38,953 nucleotides of DNA from Petrotoga sp. 9PW.55.5.1. GTDB lineage: Bacteria > Thermotogota > Thermotogae > Petrotogales > Petrotogaceae. The stretch's first letter is position 1; each line of letters starts with the position of its first letter. A model generated the notes under the pieces. It had not been told where the DNA came from. It saw only the letters and a list, made by a program, of their open reading frames with translations, and did no database searches. Below, piece after piece: positions 26,605-36,295 of this stretch. The translations under genes were made by a program, and so were the position numbers. Where the stretch lies: contig NZ_AUPM01000060.1 in assembly GCF_003265365.1 (NCBI RefSeq), positions 15,195-54,147 of the forward strand, read 5' to 3'.

Positions 26605-28761
26605 ATGGAAGTCAAAAGTCAATCCACAAAAAGTGGCAGATTTAAAGTAACAAAAGGCGAACCAATATTGGGAACTAGAATTGAAGATAATGGGGTTAAT
26701 TTTGGTATATATACAAGAAATGGGCCTTCTGTAACCTTGGAAATATACGAAAAGTATTATGATGAAACTCCTATTTTCAAATATACGTTAGATAAGATTG
26801 CTAATAGAACAGGAGATGTTTGGCACGTATTTGTTGAAAATATAGGAGCTGGATATTATTATGGATGGAGAATAGAAGGACCATATGAACCAGAAAAAGG
26901 ACATAGATTCAATCCAAACAAGTTACTTTTGGACCCGTATGCCAAAGTTCTTGGTGGCAAATTAGACTTTTCAGATTATTCTATTTACGGTTATGATAGA
27001 GATAGCAATGAAAAAGATCTCAGTTTTTCTTCCCTCGACTCAGCCAGATCAGGTTTAAAATCAGTTATTTGGAATTGTAAAAATTACAATTGGAAAGATG
27101 ACATACATCCTAGACATTCACTGAATGATCTTGTTATCTATGAGATGCATGTGAGGCTTTTTACGATAAGTCCGAATTCTGAAGTTGAACATAGAGGAAC
27201 ATACAAAGGAATAATTGAAAAAATTAATTACCTGAAAGAACTTGGCGTAAACGCTGTAGAATTAATGCCAGTGTTTTCATTTTCTATGAACGATAATCTC
27301 AACATAAATCCTTTAACAGGGGAAAGATTAAAAAACGTATGGGGATACAACCCTATAAGTTTTTTCTCTGTAACAAACAATTATAGATATGGGCTTAAAA
27401 TAGGTGACGAGGTTGTACAGTTTCAAGACCTTGTTTATGAATTACATAAGAATGGTATAGAGATAATTTTAGATGTTGTGTACAATCATACTGCAGAAGG
27501 AAATGAGATGGGTCCTACTTTAAATTTCAGAGGATTAGAAAATTCTGTCTATTACTTATTGAGTAGGGCAAATCCAAGATATTATGAAAATTATTCAGGA
27601 ACTGGAAACACGATAAATTCAAGTCATTATGTTGTTAAACAGATGATTCTAGATAGTCTTAGACATTGGGTTTCAGAGATGCATATTGATGGTTTTAGAT
27701 TTGATTTGGCATCAATTTTAGGAAGAGACCCTAAAGGTAATTGGGTTGGAGACCTTTCTTTGTTAAAAGATATAGCTGACGATCCTATTCTTGCTGGAAC
27801 AAAACTTATTGCAGAAGGATGGGACGCTGCAGGTGGGTATTATGTTGGCGATTTTCCTACAGGATGGGCAGAATGGAACGGAAAATTTCGAGATACTGTG
27901 AGAAAATTTATAAGAGGAGATAACGGAACAGTTACAGACTTAGCCACAAGAATTGCAGGAAGTCCCGACCTTTTTGAGAGAAGAGGAAGAAAACCATACC
28001 ATAGTGTTAATTTTGTTACTTCCCACGATGGTTTTACGTTATGGGACTTAGTGTCTTATAATAACAAACATAACGAAGCAAATGGAGAGAACAATAAAGA
28101 TGGAACGGATGCTAATTATAGTTTCAACCATGGTGTGGAAGGTGAAACAAATGATGTGAAGATTATAAAATTAAGAAAACAACAAATAAAAAATTTTATA
28201 ACTATATTAATGGTTTCTCAAGGACTACCTATGATTTTGATGGGTGATGAATTCTGCAGAACTCAACTAGGTAATAACAATACTTACTGTCAAGATAACC
28301 AAATATCTTGGGTAGATTGGAGTAGAAAAAACAAATTTGAAGATATCTTTGAATTCACCAAAAAGATGATAAATTTTAGAAAAAAACATTGTGCACTAAG
28401 AAGAGACAGATTTTTCACAGGAAAAGACATAGGAGGAGATGGAATTGCTGATATTACCTGGCATGGAGTCGAACCTTTTAAACCAGATTTCAGTTATTAT
28501 TCACGTAGTTTAGCTTTTATGATAAGTGGAGATGATTACATAACAAATTGTCAAGAGAAAGATCAAGACATTTACGTTGCTTTAAATGCCTTCGATCAAG
28601 ATCTTATATTTGAAATCCCTAAGCTTCCTAATGGAAAAAAATGGCATAGAGTCGTTGATACTTCCAAAGAAAGTCCAAAAGATTTTCTTGAAGAGCCATT
28701 GAAAGTAGAAAGTCCAAAATACAAAGTCAAATCTAGAAGTTCAATTGTTTTAATATCTTAA
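26605..28761 (+). CDS. glgX: Glycogen debranching enzyme, isoamylase type
   Basis: A 718-residue GH13 debranching enzyme. An N-terminal CBM48-like domain (about 20-110, GVNFGIYTRNGPSVTL) precedes the catalytic barrel with DVVYNHTAEG, nucleophile D in DGFRFDLAS, acid in IAEGWDA and the transition-state pair in TSHDGF. It hydrolyses alpha-1,6 branches of glycogen or limit dextrins in the cytoplasm. The ATG at 26605 after GGAAGGTG is chosen over the TTG at 26590. It lies within 31 nt of the ABC ATPase and 24 nt of fhs. Functionally it does not fit the purine block; carbohydrate storage genes are not otherwise present. Confidence 0.9.
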   Translation: MEVKSQSTKSGRFKVTKGEPILGTRIEDNGVNFGIYTRNGPSVTLEIYEKYYDETPIFKYTLDKIANRTGDVWHVFVENIGAGYYYGWRIEGPYEPEKGHRFNPNKLLLDPYAKVLGGKLDFSDYSIYGYDRDSNEKDLSFSSLDSARSGLKSVIWNCKNYNWKDDIHPRHSLNDLVIYEMHVRLFTISPNSEVEHRGTYKGIIEKINYLKELGVNAVELMPVFSFSMNDNLNINPLTGERLKNVWGYNPISFFSVTNNYRYGLKIGDEVVQFQDLVYELHKNGIEIILDVVYNHTAEGNEMGPTLNFRGLENSVYYLLSRANPRYYENYSGTGNTINSSHYVVKQMILDSLRHWVSEMHIDGFRFDLASILGRDPKGNWVGDLSLLKDIADDPILAGTKLIAEGWDAAGGYYVGDFPTGWAEWNGKFRDTVRKFIRGDNGTVTDLATRIAGSPDLFERRGRKPYHSVNFVTSHDGFTLWDLVSYNNKHNEANGENNKDGTDANYSFNHGVEGETNDVKIIKLRKQQIKNFITILMVSQGLPMILMGDEFCRTQLGNNNTYCQDNQISWVDWSRKNKFEDIFEFTKKMINFRKKHCALRRDRFFTGKDIGGDGIADITWHGVEPFKPDFSYYSRSLAFMISGDDYITNCQEKDQDIYVALNAFDQDLIFEIPKLPNGKKWHRVVDTSKESPKDFLEEPLKVESPKYKVKSRSSIVLIS

Positions 28762-28785
28762 TAATTCTTAAAAGGAGGATTTTTA

Positions 28786-30450
28786 ATGCTTACAGATATT
28801 GAAATCGCAAGGGGAGCAAAATTAAAGAGAATCGAACTCATAGCTAACGAATTAGACATTTCTGAAGAATACTATAGTTTATACGGAAAAAATATCGCAA
28901 AGGTATCTCATAATTATTTAAACGAACTAAAATTTAAAGAAGATGGGAAACTAATAATGGTTACAGCAATTACTCCTACGCCTGCAGGAGAAGGTAAAAC
29001 CACCACAAGTATATCTTTATCAATGGCTTTAAATAAGATCCATAAGAATTCATTAGTAACTTTAAGAGAACCCTCGTTGGGACCGGTAATGGGAATAAAA
29101 GGTGGAGCAGCAGGTGGTGGTTATTCACAAGTTCTTCCAATGGAAGATATTAACCTCCATTTTACAGGAGACATACATGCCATAACATCCGCTCATAATC
29201 TAATTTCCGCTGTTATAGATGATTATATCAAGTACGATAAATTGAATATAGACCCTACAAGGGTTTCATGGCCTAGGGCGATGGATATGAATGATAGAGC
29301 CCTAAGAGAAATTATAGTAGCACTAGGAGGAAGAAAAAACGGTTATCCAAGACAAGATGGATTCATAATTACCGCTGCATCAGAAATTATGGCCATACTA
29401 TGCTTGTCCCAGAATATGGAAGAGTTAAAAAACAAATTATCCAATATAGTAGTTGCAAGAAATAGAAAAGGTGAACCTATAACTGTGAAAGATTTAGAAA
29501 TTGAAGGGGCATTAACAGTCTTATTAAAAGATGCTATAAATCCAAATTTAGTTCAAACTATAGAAAACACTCCTGCTTTTGTTCATGGTGGGCCATTTGC
29601 AAATATAGCTCACGGAACTAATTCAATACTTGCAACTAAACTCGCATTAAAACTTTCTGATTATGTTGTCACTGAATCTGGTTTTGGATCAGATCTTGGA
29701 GCTGAAAAATTCTATGACTTTGTTTCACCTACTTTCGGATTGAAACCATCAGCTACAGTTCTTGTTGCAACGATAAGAGCACTAAAGTACCATGGAGGAC
29801 AAAAGAAAGATGAATTGAATACTCCAAATACGGAGAATTTGAAAAAAGGTTTAGCCAATTTACAAGTCCACGTAGAAAATTTGAAGAAGTTTAATCTTCC
29901 GGTAATTGTTTCGATAAACAAATTTTATTCAGACACAGAAGAAGAGATTTCCATAGTTGAAAATTTTTGCAAAGAATTAGGTGTCGAATCTAGTGTCAAT
30001 GAGGGATTTGAAAAGGGTTCTCAAGGAGCTATTGATTTAGCTGAAAAAGTTGTTAGACTAACTGAAAAGGAATCAAACTTTACTCCCATATACAATTTTG
30101 CAGATCCTATAGAAGAAAAGATAGATAAATTAGCAAAAAATATATACCGCGCTGGAAAGGTAGAGTACACATCTTCTGCTTTATCTTCATTAAAATATCT
30201 TAAAAAGTATGGTTATGATAAACTTCCTGTAATTATAGCTAAAACACAGAATTCAATCTCAGATGATCCGAATAAATTAGGAGCTCCAAAAGATTATACA
30301 TTTACAATAAGAGACTTTGAATTATCCGCTGGTGCTGGATTTGTTGTTGCATTGGCTGGAGATATACTCAGAATGCCTGGACTTTCAAAAGTTCCAAACG
30401 CTGTTAATATGGACATAGATGAAAAAGGTGACATCTCTGGATTATCTTAA
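28786..30450 (+). CDS. fhs: Formate-tetrahydrofolate ligase
   Basis: A 554-residue enzyme that interconverts formate, ATP and THF with 10-formyl-THF, ADP and phosphate. The nucleotide loop [12 protein letters not shown] (63-74) is clear, and [19 protein letters not shown] follows near residues 96-114. The length is normal. A strong GGAGG precedes the ATG by 7 nt. It is directly followed by folD and xdhC. In purine-fermenting clostridia this reaction runs towards formate to gain ATP from formyl-THF. The position beside a purine block suggests the same here, but biosynthetic use is equally possible. Confidence 0.95.
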   Translation: MLTDIEIARGAKLKRIELIANELDISEEYYSLYGKNIAKVSHNYLNELKFKEDGKLIMVTAITPTPAGEGKTTTSISLSMALNKIHKNSLVTLREPSLGPVMGIKGGAAGGGYSQVLPMEDINLHFTGDIHAITSAHNLISAVIDDYIKYDKLNIDPTRVSWPRAMDMNDRALREIIVALGGRKNGYPRQDGFIITAASEIMAILCLSQNMEELKNKLSNIVVARNRKGEPITVKDLEIEGALTVLLKDAINPNLVQTIENTPAFVHGGPFANIAHGTNSILATKLALKLSDYVVTESGFGSDLGAEKFYDFVSPTFGLKPSATVLVATIRALKYHGGQKKDELNTPNTENLKKGLANLQVHVENLKKFNLPVIVSINKFYSDTEEEISIVENFCKELGVESSVNEGFEKGSQGAIDLAEKVVRLTEKESNFTPIYNFADPIEEKIDKLAKNIYRAGKVEYTSSALSSLKYLKKYGYDKLPVIIAKTQNSISDDPNKLGAPKDYTFTIRDFELSAGAGFVVALAGDILRMPGLSKVPNAVNMDIDEKGDISGLS

Positions 30451-30477
30451 AAAGTTAAAAAGTATAGGAGGTTTAAA

Positions 30478-31284
30478 ATGTTTATCGATGTAAAAGACAC
30501 AATAAAAAAAATTAAAGAAGAAATAGATATTATAAAAAATGAGTTGACTTTCGAACCCAAACTTGTTAGTTTAGTTGTTGAACCTGATAAGTCTACTTTA
30601 TCTTATCTAAATTCCCAGAAACGAAGTGCGAAAAAATATGGAATAAACTTAGAAATTGTTGAAAGCAATAATCTAGTAGAAGATCTTCAAAGACATAACG
30701 AAGATGAAAATACTCATGCAATATTTGTTGCTCGACCTTTGAAAAAAGGTTTTACAGAATTAGATATTGCAAAAAACATCTCCCCATTTAAAGATGTAGA
30801 AGGAGTCAGTTTATACAATATAGGTTCAATGTTTTATGAAAAAGAACTTTTCATACCTTGTACAGCAGAAGCAGTAGTAAAAATTATAGAAGATTTTATA
30901 GACGTTAAAGGAAAGAACGTAGTTATAATCGGAAGAAGCACTACAGTTGGAAAACCTGCTGCTATACTGCTTCAAAAACGCGGTAGGGATGCTACTGTAA
31001 CAGTTTGCCATTCAAAAACAGAAAATTTAAAAGAAGTAACAAAAAGAGCTGATATATTAGTAGCAGCAATAGGTAGAGCCAATTTTGTTGATAAAAGTTT
31101 TGTAAAAGAAGGAACAACCGTTATCGATGTAGGAATAAATGTTGTTAACGGCAAGGTAGTAGGGGATGTTTCACAAGATGTTTCTGAAATATGTAATTTG
31201 ACTCCCGTTCCTGGAGGAGTTGGGAGTTTGACAACAGCAATACTAATGAGAAATGTATTTAGAGCCGCAAAAGGTGAGTTTTAA
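30478..31284 (+). CDS. folD: Methylene-THF dehydrogenase/methenyl-THF cyclohydrolase
   Basis: A 268-residue bifunctional FolD, slightly shorter than the usual 280-300. The catalytic segment YLNSQKRSAKK (about 39-49) contains the conserved Tyr and Lys. SPFKDVEGVS near residue 105 is the folate loop, and GRSTTVGKPAA near 155-165 the NADP-binding loop. PVPGGVGSLT lies near the C-terminus. It links 5,10-methylene-THF to 10-formyl-THF, the substrate of the preceding ligase. Its TAA stop shares one base with the ATG of the xdhC-like gene, tying one-carbon and molybdenum enzyme genes in one transcript. Confidence 0.93.
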   Translation: MFIDVKDTIKKIKEEIDIIKNELTFEPKLVSLVVEPDKSTLSYLNSQKRSAKKYGINLEIVESNNLVEDLQRHNEDENTHAIFVARPLKKGFTELDIAKNISPFKDVEGVSLYNIGSMFYEKELFIPCTAEAVVKIIEDFIDVKGKNVVIIGRSTTVGKPAAILLQKRGRDATVTVCHSKTENLKEVTKRADILVAAIGRANFVDKSFVKEGTTVIDVGINVVNGKVVGDVSQDVSEICNLTPVPGGVGSLTTAILMRNVFRAAKGEF

Positions 31285-32117
31285 TGAATATTGAATTATT
31301 AAAAATTATAAACAAAGAAATAGAAGAAGGGAAATCGGGCGTTCTATGTACGGTTATTAGAGCAGTAGGTTCTACCCCAAGAGATATTGGAGCAAGTATG
31401 TGGGTTAGAGCCGACGGCTCAACAATAGGAACAGTTGGCGGAGGCCCTTCAGAAAAAGAAGTTATAGAAAAAGCAAATGAAATGATAAAAAAAGGAGAAA
31501 TAGAGCCTAAAATTTATGACGCAGTACTAAGAGAAAAAGAAAGTGATGGAAAATCTATTTGTGGTGGGGAAATAAGCGTTCTATTAGAACCATTGGGAAA
31601 CGAACCAAAAATAGTAATATTTGGAGCTGGTCACGTAGGTAAAGCTTTAGCAAGAGTTGCAAGTATAACGGGATTTAAAACAATCGTTTGGGATGATAGA
31701 GAAGATTTGGCTAATCAGCAAAACATTTCTTGGACAGAAACTATAATTTGTTCTTTAGATGAAGCCTTTAAGAAAATAAATTTTGATAAGAACACTTATG
31801 TAGTTGTTCTAACTCGCCAGCATTCATTAGACGAAGATGTTGTAAGATTGCTAGAAGGTAAATCTTTCGCTTATTTGGGTGTAATTGGTTCATTAAGAAA
31901 AACATTAAAAATGAAAGAAAACTTATTAAAGAGAGGAGTTTCAAAAAGTTACGTAGACAAAATTTATCAACCTATTGGGATTCCAATAGGTGCGGAAACT
32001 CCTGAAGAAATTGCTATTTCAATTTTGGCTGAAATTATTGCGGTTTATAGAAAGGCTAATATAACTGTTTTAAGAAATACTTATTCAATAAAGGAGAAAT
32101 CTTTGAGTGAAATATAA
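31284..32117 (+). CDS. XdhC/CoxI-family Moco maturation factor
   Basis: A 277-residue protein with an N-terminal XdhC/CoxI domain (GSTPRDIGASM 29-39, GTVGGGPSE 49-57, CGGE 93-96) and a C-terminal Rossmann domain (FGAGHVGKALA from about residue 113). XdhC proteins hold the molybdenum cofactor, help its sulfuration and insert it into xanthine dehydrogenase-type enzymes. It would serve the two hydroxylases encoded earlier. A conserved Cys, C93, is present. The gene overlaps folD by one base and the next gene by 11 bp. Confidence 0.9.
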   Translation: MNIELLKIINKEIEEGKSGVLCTVIRAVGSTPRDIGASMWVRADGSTIGTVGGGPSEKEVIEKANEMIKKGEIEPKIYDAVLREKESDGKSICGGEISVLLEPLGNEPKIVIFGAGHVGKALARVASITGFKTIVWDDREDLANQQNISWTETIICSLDEAFKKINFDKNTYVVVLTRQHSLDEDVVRLLEGKSFAYLGVIGSLRKTLKMKENLLKRGVSKSYVDKIYQPIGIPIGAETPEEIAISILAEIIAVYRKANITVLRNTYSIKEKSLSEI

Positions 32118-33279
32118 CTTTGATGAAATAATTGATAGAAGAAATACAGAATCAGCTAAATGGAAGGCTTTAAAACAGTTATATGGAAGGGAAGATATCA
32201 TCCCTATGTGGGTAGCTGATATGGATTTTAAGTCTCCTCCCGAAATTATACAAAATTTGAAAGAAAGAGCAGATCATGGGGTATTTGGCTATCCAATGAT
32301 AGATGATAATTATTTTGATTCTTTTGTAAATTGGGTTAAAAAAAGACATGAGTTGAATATCAGTAAAGAATGGATAATAACAGCAGATGGAGTTGTTGAT
32401 GCTTTAAAAATAGCGATTCTTGCTTTTTCAAAACCTGGAGATAAAGTAGTAATTCAAACACCAGTTTATTATCCCTTTTATAACATCATCAAATCTAACG
32501 GAAGAGAGATATTACGTAACTCTCTAAAAATAGAAAACGGAAATTATATAATGGATTATGAGGATTTAGAGAAAAAGTTATCCGATAAAAGAACGAAACT
32601 ATTCATACTTTGTAATCCTCACAATCCAGTTGGTAGGGTGTGGACAAAACAAGAGCTTGAAAAATTAAGTGATCTATGTGTTAAACACAACGTTATTCTA
32701 TTATCGGATGAAATACATTCAGATCTTATATATCCAAGTAACAAACATATCCCTATTGTATCTATTTCTCAAGAAATAAAAGAAAAATCACTAACCTTTT
32801 ATGCTCCAAGTAAAACTTTTAACTTAGCAGGCTTAAAGGCCTCGTATGTAGTTATCCCAAACAATGAATTAAGAAACGAATACAAAAATACTATTGAAAG
32901 TATTTCAAGTAGTAGCCTAAATATATTTGGCATGATAGCTGCCAAAGCAGCATATGAAAAAGGTGAAGGTTGGCTTAAAGAGCTACTAATTTATCTAGAA
33001 AATAATATAGATTTTGTAATAAGCTTTTTTAATGATAAGCTACCGAAAGTAAAAATTACAAAGCCCGAAGGGACATACTTAATGTGGTTAGATTTTAGAG
33101 CGTATGGAGATGAAGAAAAGATAAAAGAAATGCTTGTAAACAAAGCAAAAGTTGGATTAGAAGAAGGAAGCATTTTTGGAGAAGAAGGGAAAGGTTATTT
33201 TAGAATGAACATAGGGTGTCCAAAAAGTGTCATAGAAAAAGTTTGTAATAACATTTATAATGCTTTTAAAGACCTGTAA
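32107..33279 (+). CDS. MalY/PatB-type PLP C-S lyase/aminotransferase
   Basis: A 390-residue fold-type I PLP enzyme of the MalY/PatB cystathionine beta-lyase branch. WVADMDF (35-41) is a marker of this branch, CNPHNPVGR lies at 169-177, D201 contacts the pyridine nitrogen and K236 in PSKTFNLAG forms the Schiff base. It catalyses beta-elimination from cystathionine or cysteine, giving pyruvate, ammonia and a thiol. The GTG start overlaps the XdhC-like gene by 11 bp and follows GGAG by about 11 nt. Coupling to xdhC hints at sulfur supply for the cofactor or beta-elimination in the catabolic route; both are guesses. Confidence 0.85.
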   Translation: MKYNFDEIIDRRNTESAKWKALKQLYGREDIIPMWVADMDFKSPPEIIQNLKERADHGVFGYPMIDDNYFDSFVNWVKKRHELNISKEWIITADGVVDALKIAILAFSKPGDKVVIQTPVYYPFYNIIKSNGREILRNSLKIENGNYIMDYEDLEKKLSDKRTKLFILCNPHNPVGRVWTKQELEKLSDLCVKHNVILLSDEIHSDLIYPSNKHIPIVSISQEIKEKSLTFYAPSKTFNLAGLKASYVVIPNNELRNEYKNTIESISSSSLNIFGMIAAKAAYEKGEGWLKELLIYLENNIDFVISFFNDKLPKVKITKPEGTYLMWLDFRAYGDEEKIKEMLVNKAKVGLEEGSIFGEEGKGYFRMNIGCPKSVIEKVCNNIYNAFKDL

Positions 33280-33297
33280 ATTATTTTAATTGAAGGA

Positions 33298-33306
33298 TGG
33301 TATAAT
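33298..33306 (+). promoter_or_regulatory. Extended -10 promoter
   Basis: TGGTATAAT is a perfect extended -10, identical to that of the promoter at 342-350, with no good -35 box. It lies in the 182-nt gap after the purine block and would start a transcript with a leader of about 150 nt for the phosphohexomutase and recombinase genes. Confidence 0.55.
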
Positions 33307-33461
33307 CTAAATGTAAATATATTACACTCTAAGAAGTTAGAAACGCTAAGTGAAAAATATTTCGATGATTAGGATATTTTCATTTTATCACAAGAGTTAA
33401 AAAAAGGTAATATTTGAAATGAAAGTGGGAGTGTATACGCAAAAGACAGGAGGTAATGATT

Positions 33462-35195
33462 TTGAGAGATTACAAGAAAATTTATTATAATTGGCTCAAT
33501 AATCCTATTATTGATGAAGAATCAAAAAAAGAGTTGAAAAAAATCGAAAACAACGACGAAGAAATAAAAGAGAGATTTTACAAAGACTTAGAGTTTGGAA
33601 CAGCCGGCTTAAGAGGAAAGTTAGGAATTGGTACCAACATGATGAACATTTATACTGTGGGAAGAGCAACTCAGGCTCTTGCTGATTATATAAAGGATTT
33701 TGGACATGAAAGAATGAATATGGGAGTTGTTATAGCTTACGATGTGAGGCATTTTTCAAAAGAATTTGCTAAACAGTGTGCACTAATTTTTGCTGGTAAC
33801 GGCGTAAAAGCTTATTTGTTTGAAGATATAAGACCAACGCCAGTACTTTCTTTTGCTGTTAGATACTTAAAAACTACAGCGGGTATTGTAGTTACAGCGA
33901 GTCATAATCCTAAAAATTACAATGGATACAAAGTTTATTGGGATCAAGGTTCACAAATTTTAGATGATGTAGCCAACGGTATAGTAGAAAAAATAGAAGA
34001 AATTGGCTACGATTTTGATAAAATCAAGAAAATTCCTGAAAATGAAGCTATAAAAAAGAAGTTACTTCAATATGTTCCAAAAGAACTAGACGAAGAATAT
34101 TTAAAAAGAGTTGAGAGTTTAGCTTTAAGAGATAAAGAGATTGATAAAAACATCAACATAGTTTATACTCCATTGAACGGTACCGGAAACTACTTTGTCA
34201 GACGTGTATTAAAAGATAGAGGGTTCAACAATGTTTTTGTTGTCAAAGAACAAGAACTTCCTGATCCAGATTTCAAAAGTGTTGCTAATCCAAACCCGGA
34301 ATATGAAGTTGCTTTTGAAGAGGCAAAAAAATTAGGTGATCAGAAAAACGCAGATTTACTATTAGCAAATGATCCAGATTGTGATAGAACAGCTATTGAA
34401 GTATTAAATAACAATGAGTATAAAATGCCTAACGGTAACCAAGTAGGTGCTTTGTTGGTAAACTACATTCTAGAGAGTAAAAAAGAAAATAAAAGTTTAG
34501 ATACTAACTCGGCAATTATAAAATCTATAGTTACAGGAGATTTATCAAAAAGAATTGCTGATAAATATGGGATAACTGTGTTTGAGACACTCACGGGTTT
34601 TAAAAATATCTGTGGAAAGGAAAATGAACTAGAAAAGGAAGGAAAGTATAAATTCTTATTTGGTTTTGAAGAAAGTATAGGTTATGTTATGGGAGATTTC
34701 GTTAGAGACAAAGATGGCGTTATTGCATCTATGTTAATTTCAGAAATGGTTGGCTATTACAAAAATAAGGGTAAAAATTTGTTAGAAGTTCTAGAGGATA
34801 TTTATAAAGAGTTTGGATATGAATTAGAAAATAATTTTTCTTTAGTTCTAGAAGGAATTGCAGGGCAGGAAAGAATTAATAGAATAATGGAAAAATTTAG
34901 ATATAATTTTCCCAAACAGATATCTGATTTAAAATTAGCTAAGTACGCCGATTATTCAAAAAATCAAATGTATTATTTATACGAAAACAAGACAGAGGTA
35001 ATTACGGAGATCCCTTCATCAAATGTTTTAAGATTCTGGTTTAATGATGGTTCTTGGTATGCAGTTAGACCTTCGGGAACAGAACCAAAACTTAAGATTT
35101 ACATCTACTCTTATGACAAAAATAAAGAAGAATCAAAAAGAAAACTAAATTCAATAAGAAAAACGATAGATGACATTATAGATTCTGTGCAATAG
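33462..35195 (+). CDS. Phosphoglucomutase/phosphomannomutase
   Basis: A 577-residue alpha-D-phosphohexomutase of the PgcA-like long type. Domain landmarks in order are the active phosphoserine in TASHNP (S147), Mg-binding NDPDCDR near residue 305, sugar-binding GFEESIGY near 404 and phosphate-binding RPSGTEPK near 535. It interconverts hexose 1- and 6-phosphates. An ATG at 33456 lies only 2 nt after GGAGG, too close to use. The TTG at 33462, 8 nt after GGAGG, is the likely start and shortens the protein by two residues. Confidence 0.92.
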   Translation: MRDYKKIYYNWLNNPIIDEESKKELKKIENNDEEIKERFYKDLEFGTAGLRGKLGIGTNMMNIYTVGRATQALADYIKDFGHERMNMGVVIAYDVRHFSKEFAKQCALIFAGNGVKAYLFEDIRPTPVLSFAVRYLKTTAGIVVTASHNPKNYNGYKVYWDQGSQILDDVANGIVEKIEEIGYDFDKIKKIPENEAIKKKLLQYVPKELDEEYLKRVESLALRDKEIDKNINIVYTPLNGTGNYFVRRVLKDRGFNNVFVVKEQELPDPDFKSVANPNPEYEVAFEEAKKLGDQKNADLLLANDPDCDRTAIEVLNNNEYKMPNGNQVGALLVNYILESKKENKSLDTNSAIIKSIVTGDLSKRIADKYGITVFETLTGFKNICGKENELEKEGKYKFLFGFEESIGYVMGDFVRDKDGVIASMLISEMVGYYKNKGKNLLEVLEDIYKEFGYELENNFSLVLEGIAGQERINRIMEKFRYNFPKQISDLKLAKYADYSKNQMYYLYENKTEVITEIPSSNVLRFWFNDGSWYAVRPSGTEPKLKIYIYSYDKNKEESKRKLNSIRKTIDDIIDSVQ

Positions 35196-35232
35196 TTGAA
35201 AAATTAATATTGGCATCTTCAGGGGGAATTCT

Positions 35233-36123
35233 ATGAATGAAACATCGTATAATAATGAAATTAATAATGATCAAATAAATGAATATATAGACGAGTTCTT
35301 ATCCTACCTGAAATTTGTAAAAAGACGTGCTGATTCAACTATAAAAGAATATCAAAAAGTTTTGAATAATTATAAAAAGTACGTAATAAAATATGGATTA
35401 AATAGAACCTGTTTTCTAAAATATTTACAAGAGATATCCAATCTCTCTCAAAGAACTATAAAACTTAGAATAGTAGTTTTAAAATCTTTTTTAAATTATC
35501 TGTATGAAAACGGAGAAATAACAGGAAAAAATTATTGGAAAGATGCGAGTACTAAAATTCCAAGCGATGTACCTAAAGGGCTAACCGAAGATCAAATAAA
35601 AATATTTTTCTCCGTTATCGATGATATTTTTGATAGGATGTTTTATTCTCTACTATTAAATACAGGATTAAGAATATCAGAAGCTTTATCTTTGAAAAAA
35701 GAAAGTATCGTTTTTAATCAAAATTACGCTGAAATTATAGTAAAAGGGAAAGGAAATAAAGAAAGGTATCTTAAAATTTCAAAAGAGTATGCAGAAGAAC
35801 TATTATCTTTTTCTGAAAATAAGGAGTATATATTTTCCAATAACAATGATGTTCCTTTCTCTTCTCGAACTATGGAGCGTAGATTCAAAAAATATGTTAT
35901 AAAAGTCAATGAAAAAATTGATCAATTGAAAAATAAAGGGTATAAAAATATAAATTATTTGAATGCCACCCCTCACGCGCTTAGGCACACTTGCGCTAAA
36001 AGGCTTCTTAACTCGGGGAAAAATCTAGAAGAGGTACGTTACATATTGGGACATACTACAATTTCTACTACTGGAATATATGTTAGATCTGACAATCATA
36101 CTTCTCTATTAGATAAAATTTAA
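35233..36123 (+). CDS. Tyrosine recombinase, Xer-like
   Basis: A complete 296-residue tyrosine recombinase. An N-terminal SAM-like core-binding domain (about 15-100) is followed by the catalytic domain with the full set R147 (GLRISEA), K173 (KGKGNKER), H248 and R251 (HALRH), H274 (LGHTTI) and nucleophile Y283 (GIYVR). It could be the chromosome dimer-resolving Xer of this organism or a recombinase of a mobile region. It sits beside an insertion-sequence remnant, but the pgm neighbour and the intact catalytic set fit a housekeeping role. GGGGGAATT precedes the ATG. No dif-like site was identified by eye. Confidence 0.9.
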   Translation: MNETSYNNEINNDQINEYIDEFLSYLKFVKRRADSTIKEYQKVLNNYKKYVIKYGLNRTCFLKYLQEISNLSQRTIKLRIVVLKSFLNYLYENGEITGKNYWKDASTKIPSDVPKGLTEDQIKIFFSVIDDIFDRMFYSLLLNTGLRISEALSLKKESIVFNQNYAEIIVKGKGNKERYLKISKEYAEELLSFSENKEYIFSNNNDVPFSSRTMERRFKKYVIKVNEKIDQLKNKGYKNINYLNATPHALRHTCAKRLLNSGKNLEEVRYILGHTTISTTGIYVRSDNHTSLLDKI

Positions 36124-36155
36124 ACCGGCTCACCCCCGGTTTATTCCTTTTCTTA
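36121..36155 (+). terminator. Hairpin after the recombinase gene
   Basis: TAAACCGG (36121-36128) pairs with CCGGTTTA (36136-36143) around a 7-nt loop, and a T-rich tract follows. The first three bases are the recombinase stop codon. It also lies at the breakpoint of the opposite-strand IstA remnant. Confidence 0.6.
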
Positions 36156-36295
36156 GCTTTCCCTTCGTATACTTCGTAATACTTTTTCACTGTCCTTCTA
36201 TCTACTGCGTATATACTTGCTAATTCAGAAAAATTCGGTTTCATTCCCATCACTTTTATTATTTCTATCTGCTCTTTCATCTCTTTCATCTTCAA
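36130..36295 (-). pseudogene. Remnant of an IS21-type IstA transposase N-terminus
   Basis: On the - strand a frame beginning at 36295 encodes about 55 residues with a helix-turn-helix: KEQIEIIKVMGMKPNFSEL followed by ASIYAVDRRTVKKYYEVYEG. This resembles the N-terminal DNA-binding domain of IstA transposases, which are normally about 400-500 residues. After RNKP the resemblance stops at the hairpin beside the recombinase stop codon, so nearly all of istA, all of istB and the element ends on that side are gone. No direct repeats were found by eye. Confidence 0.6.
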
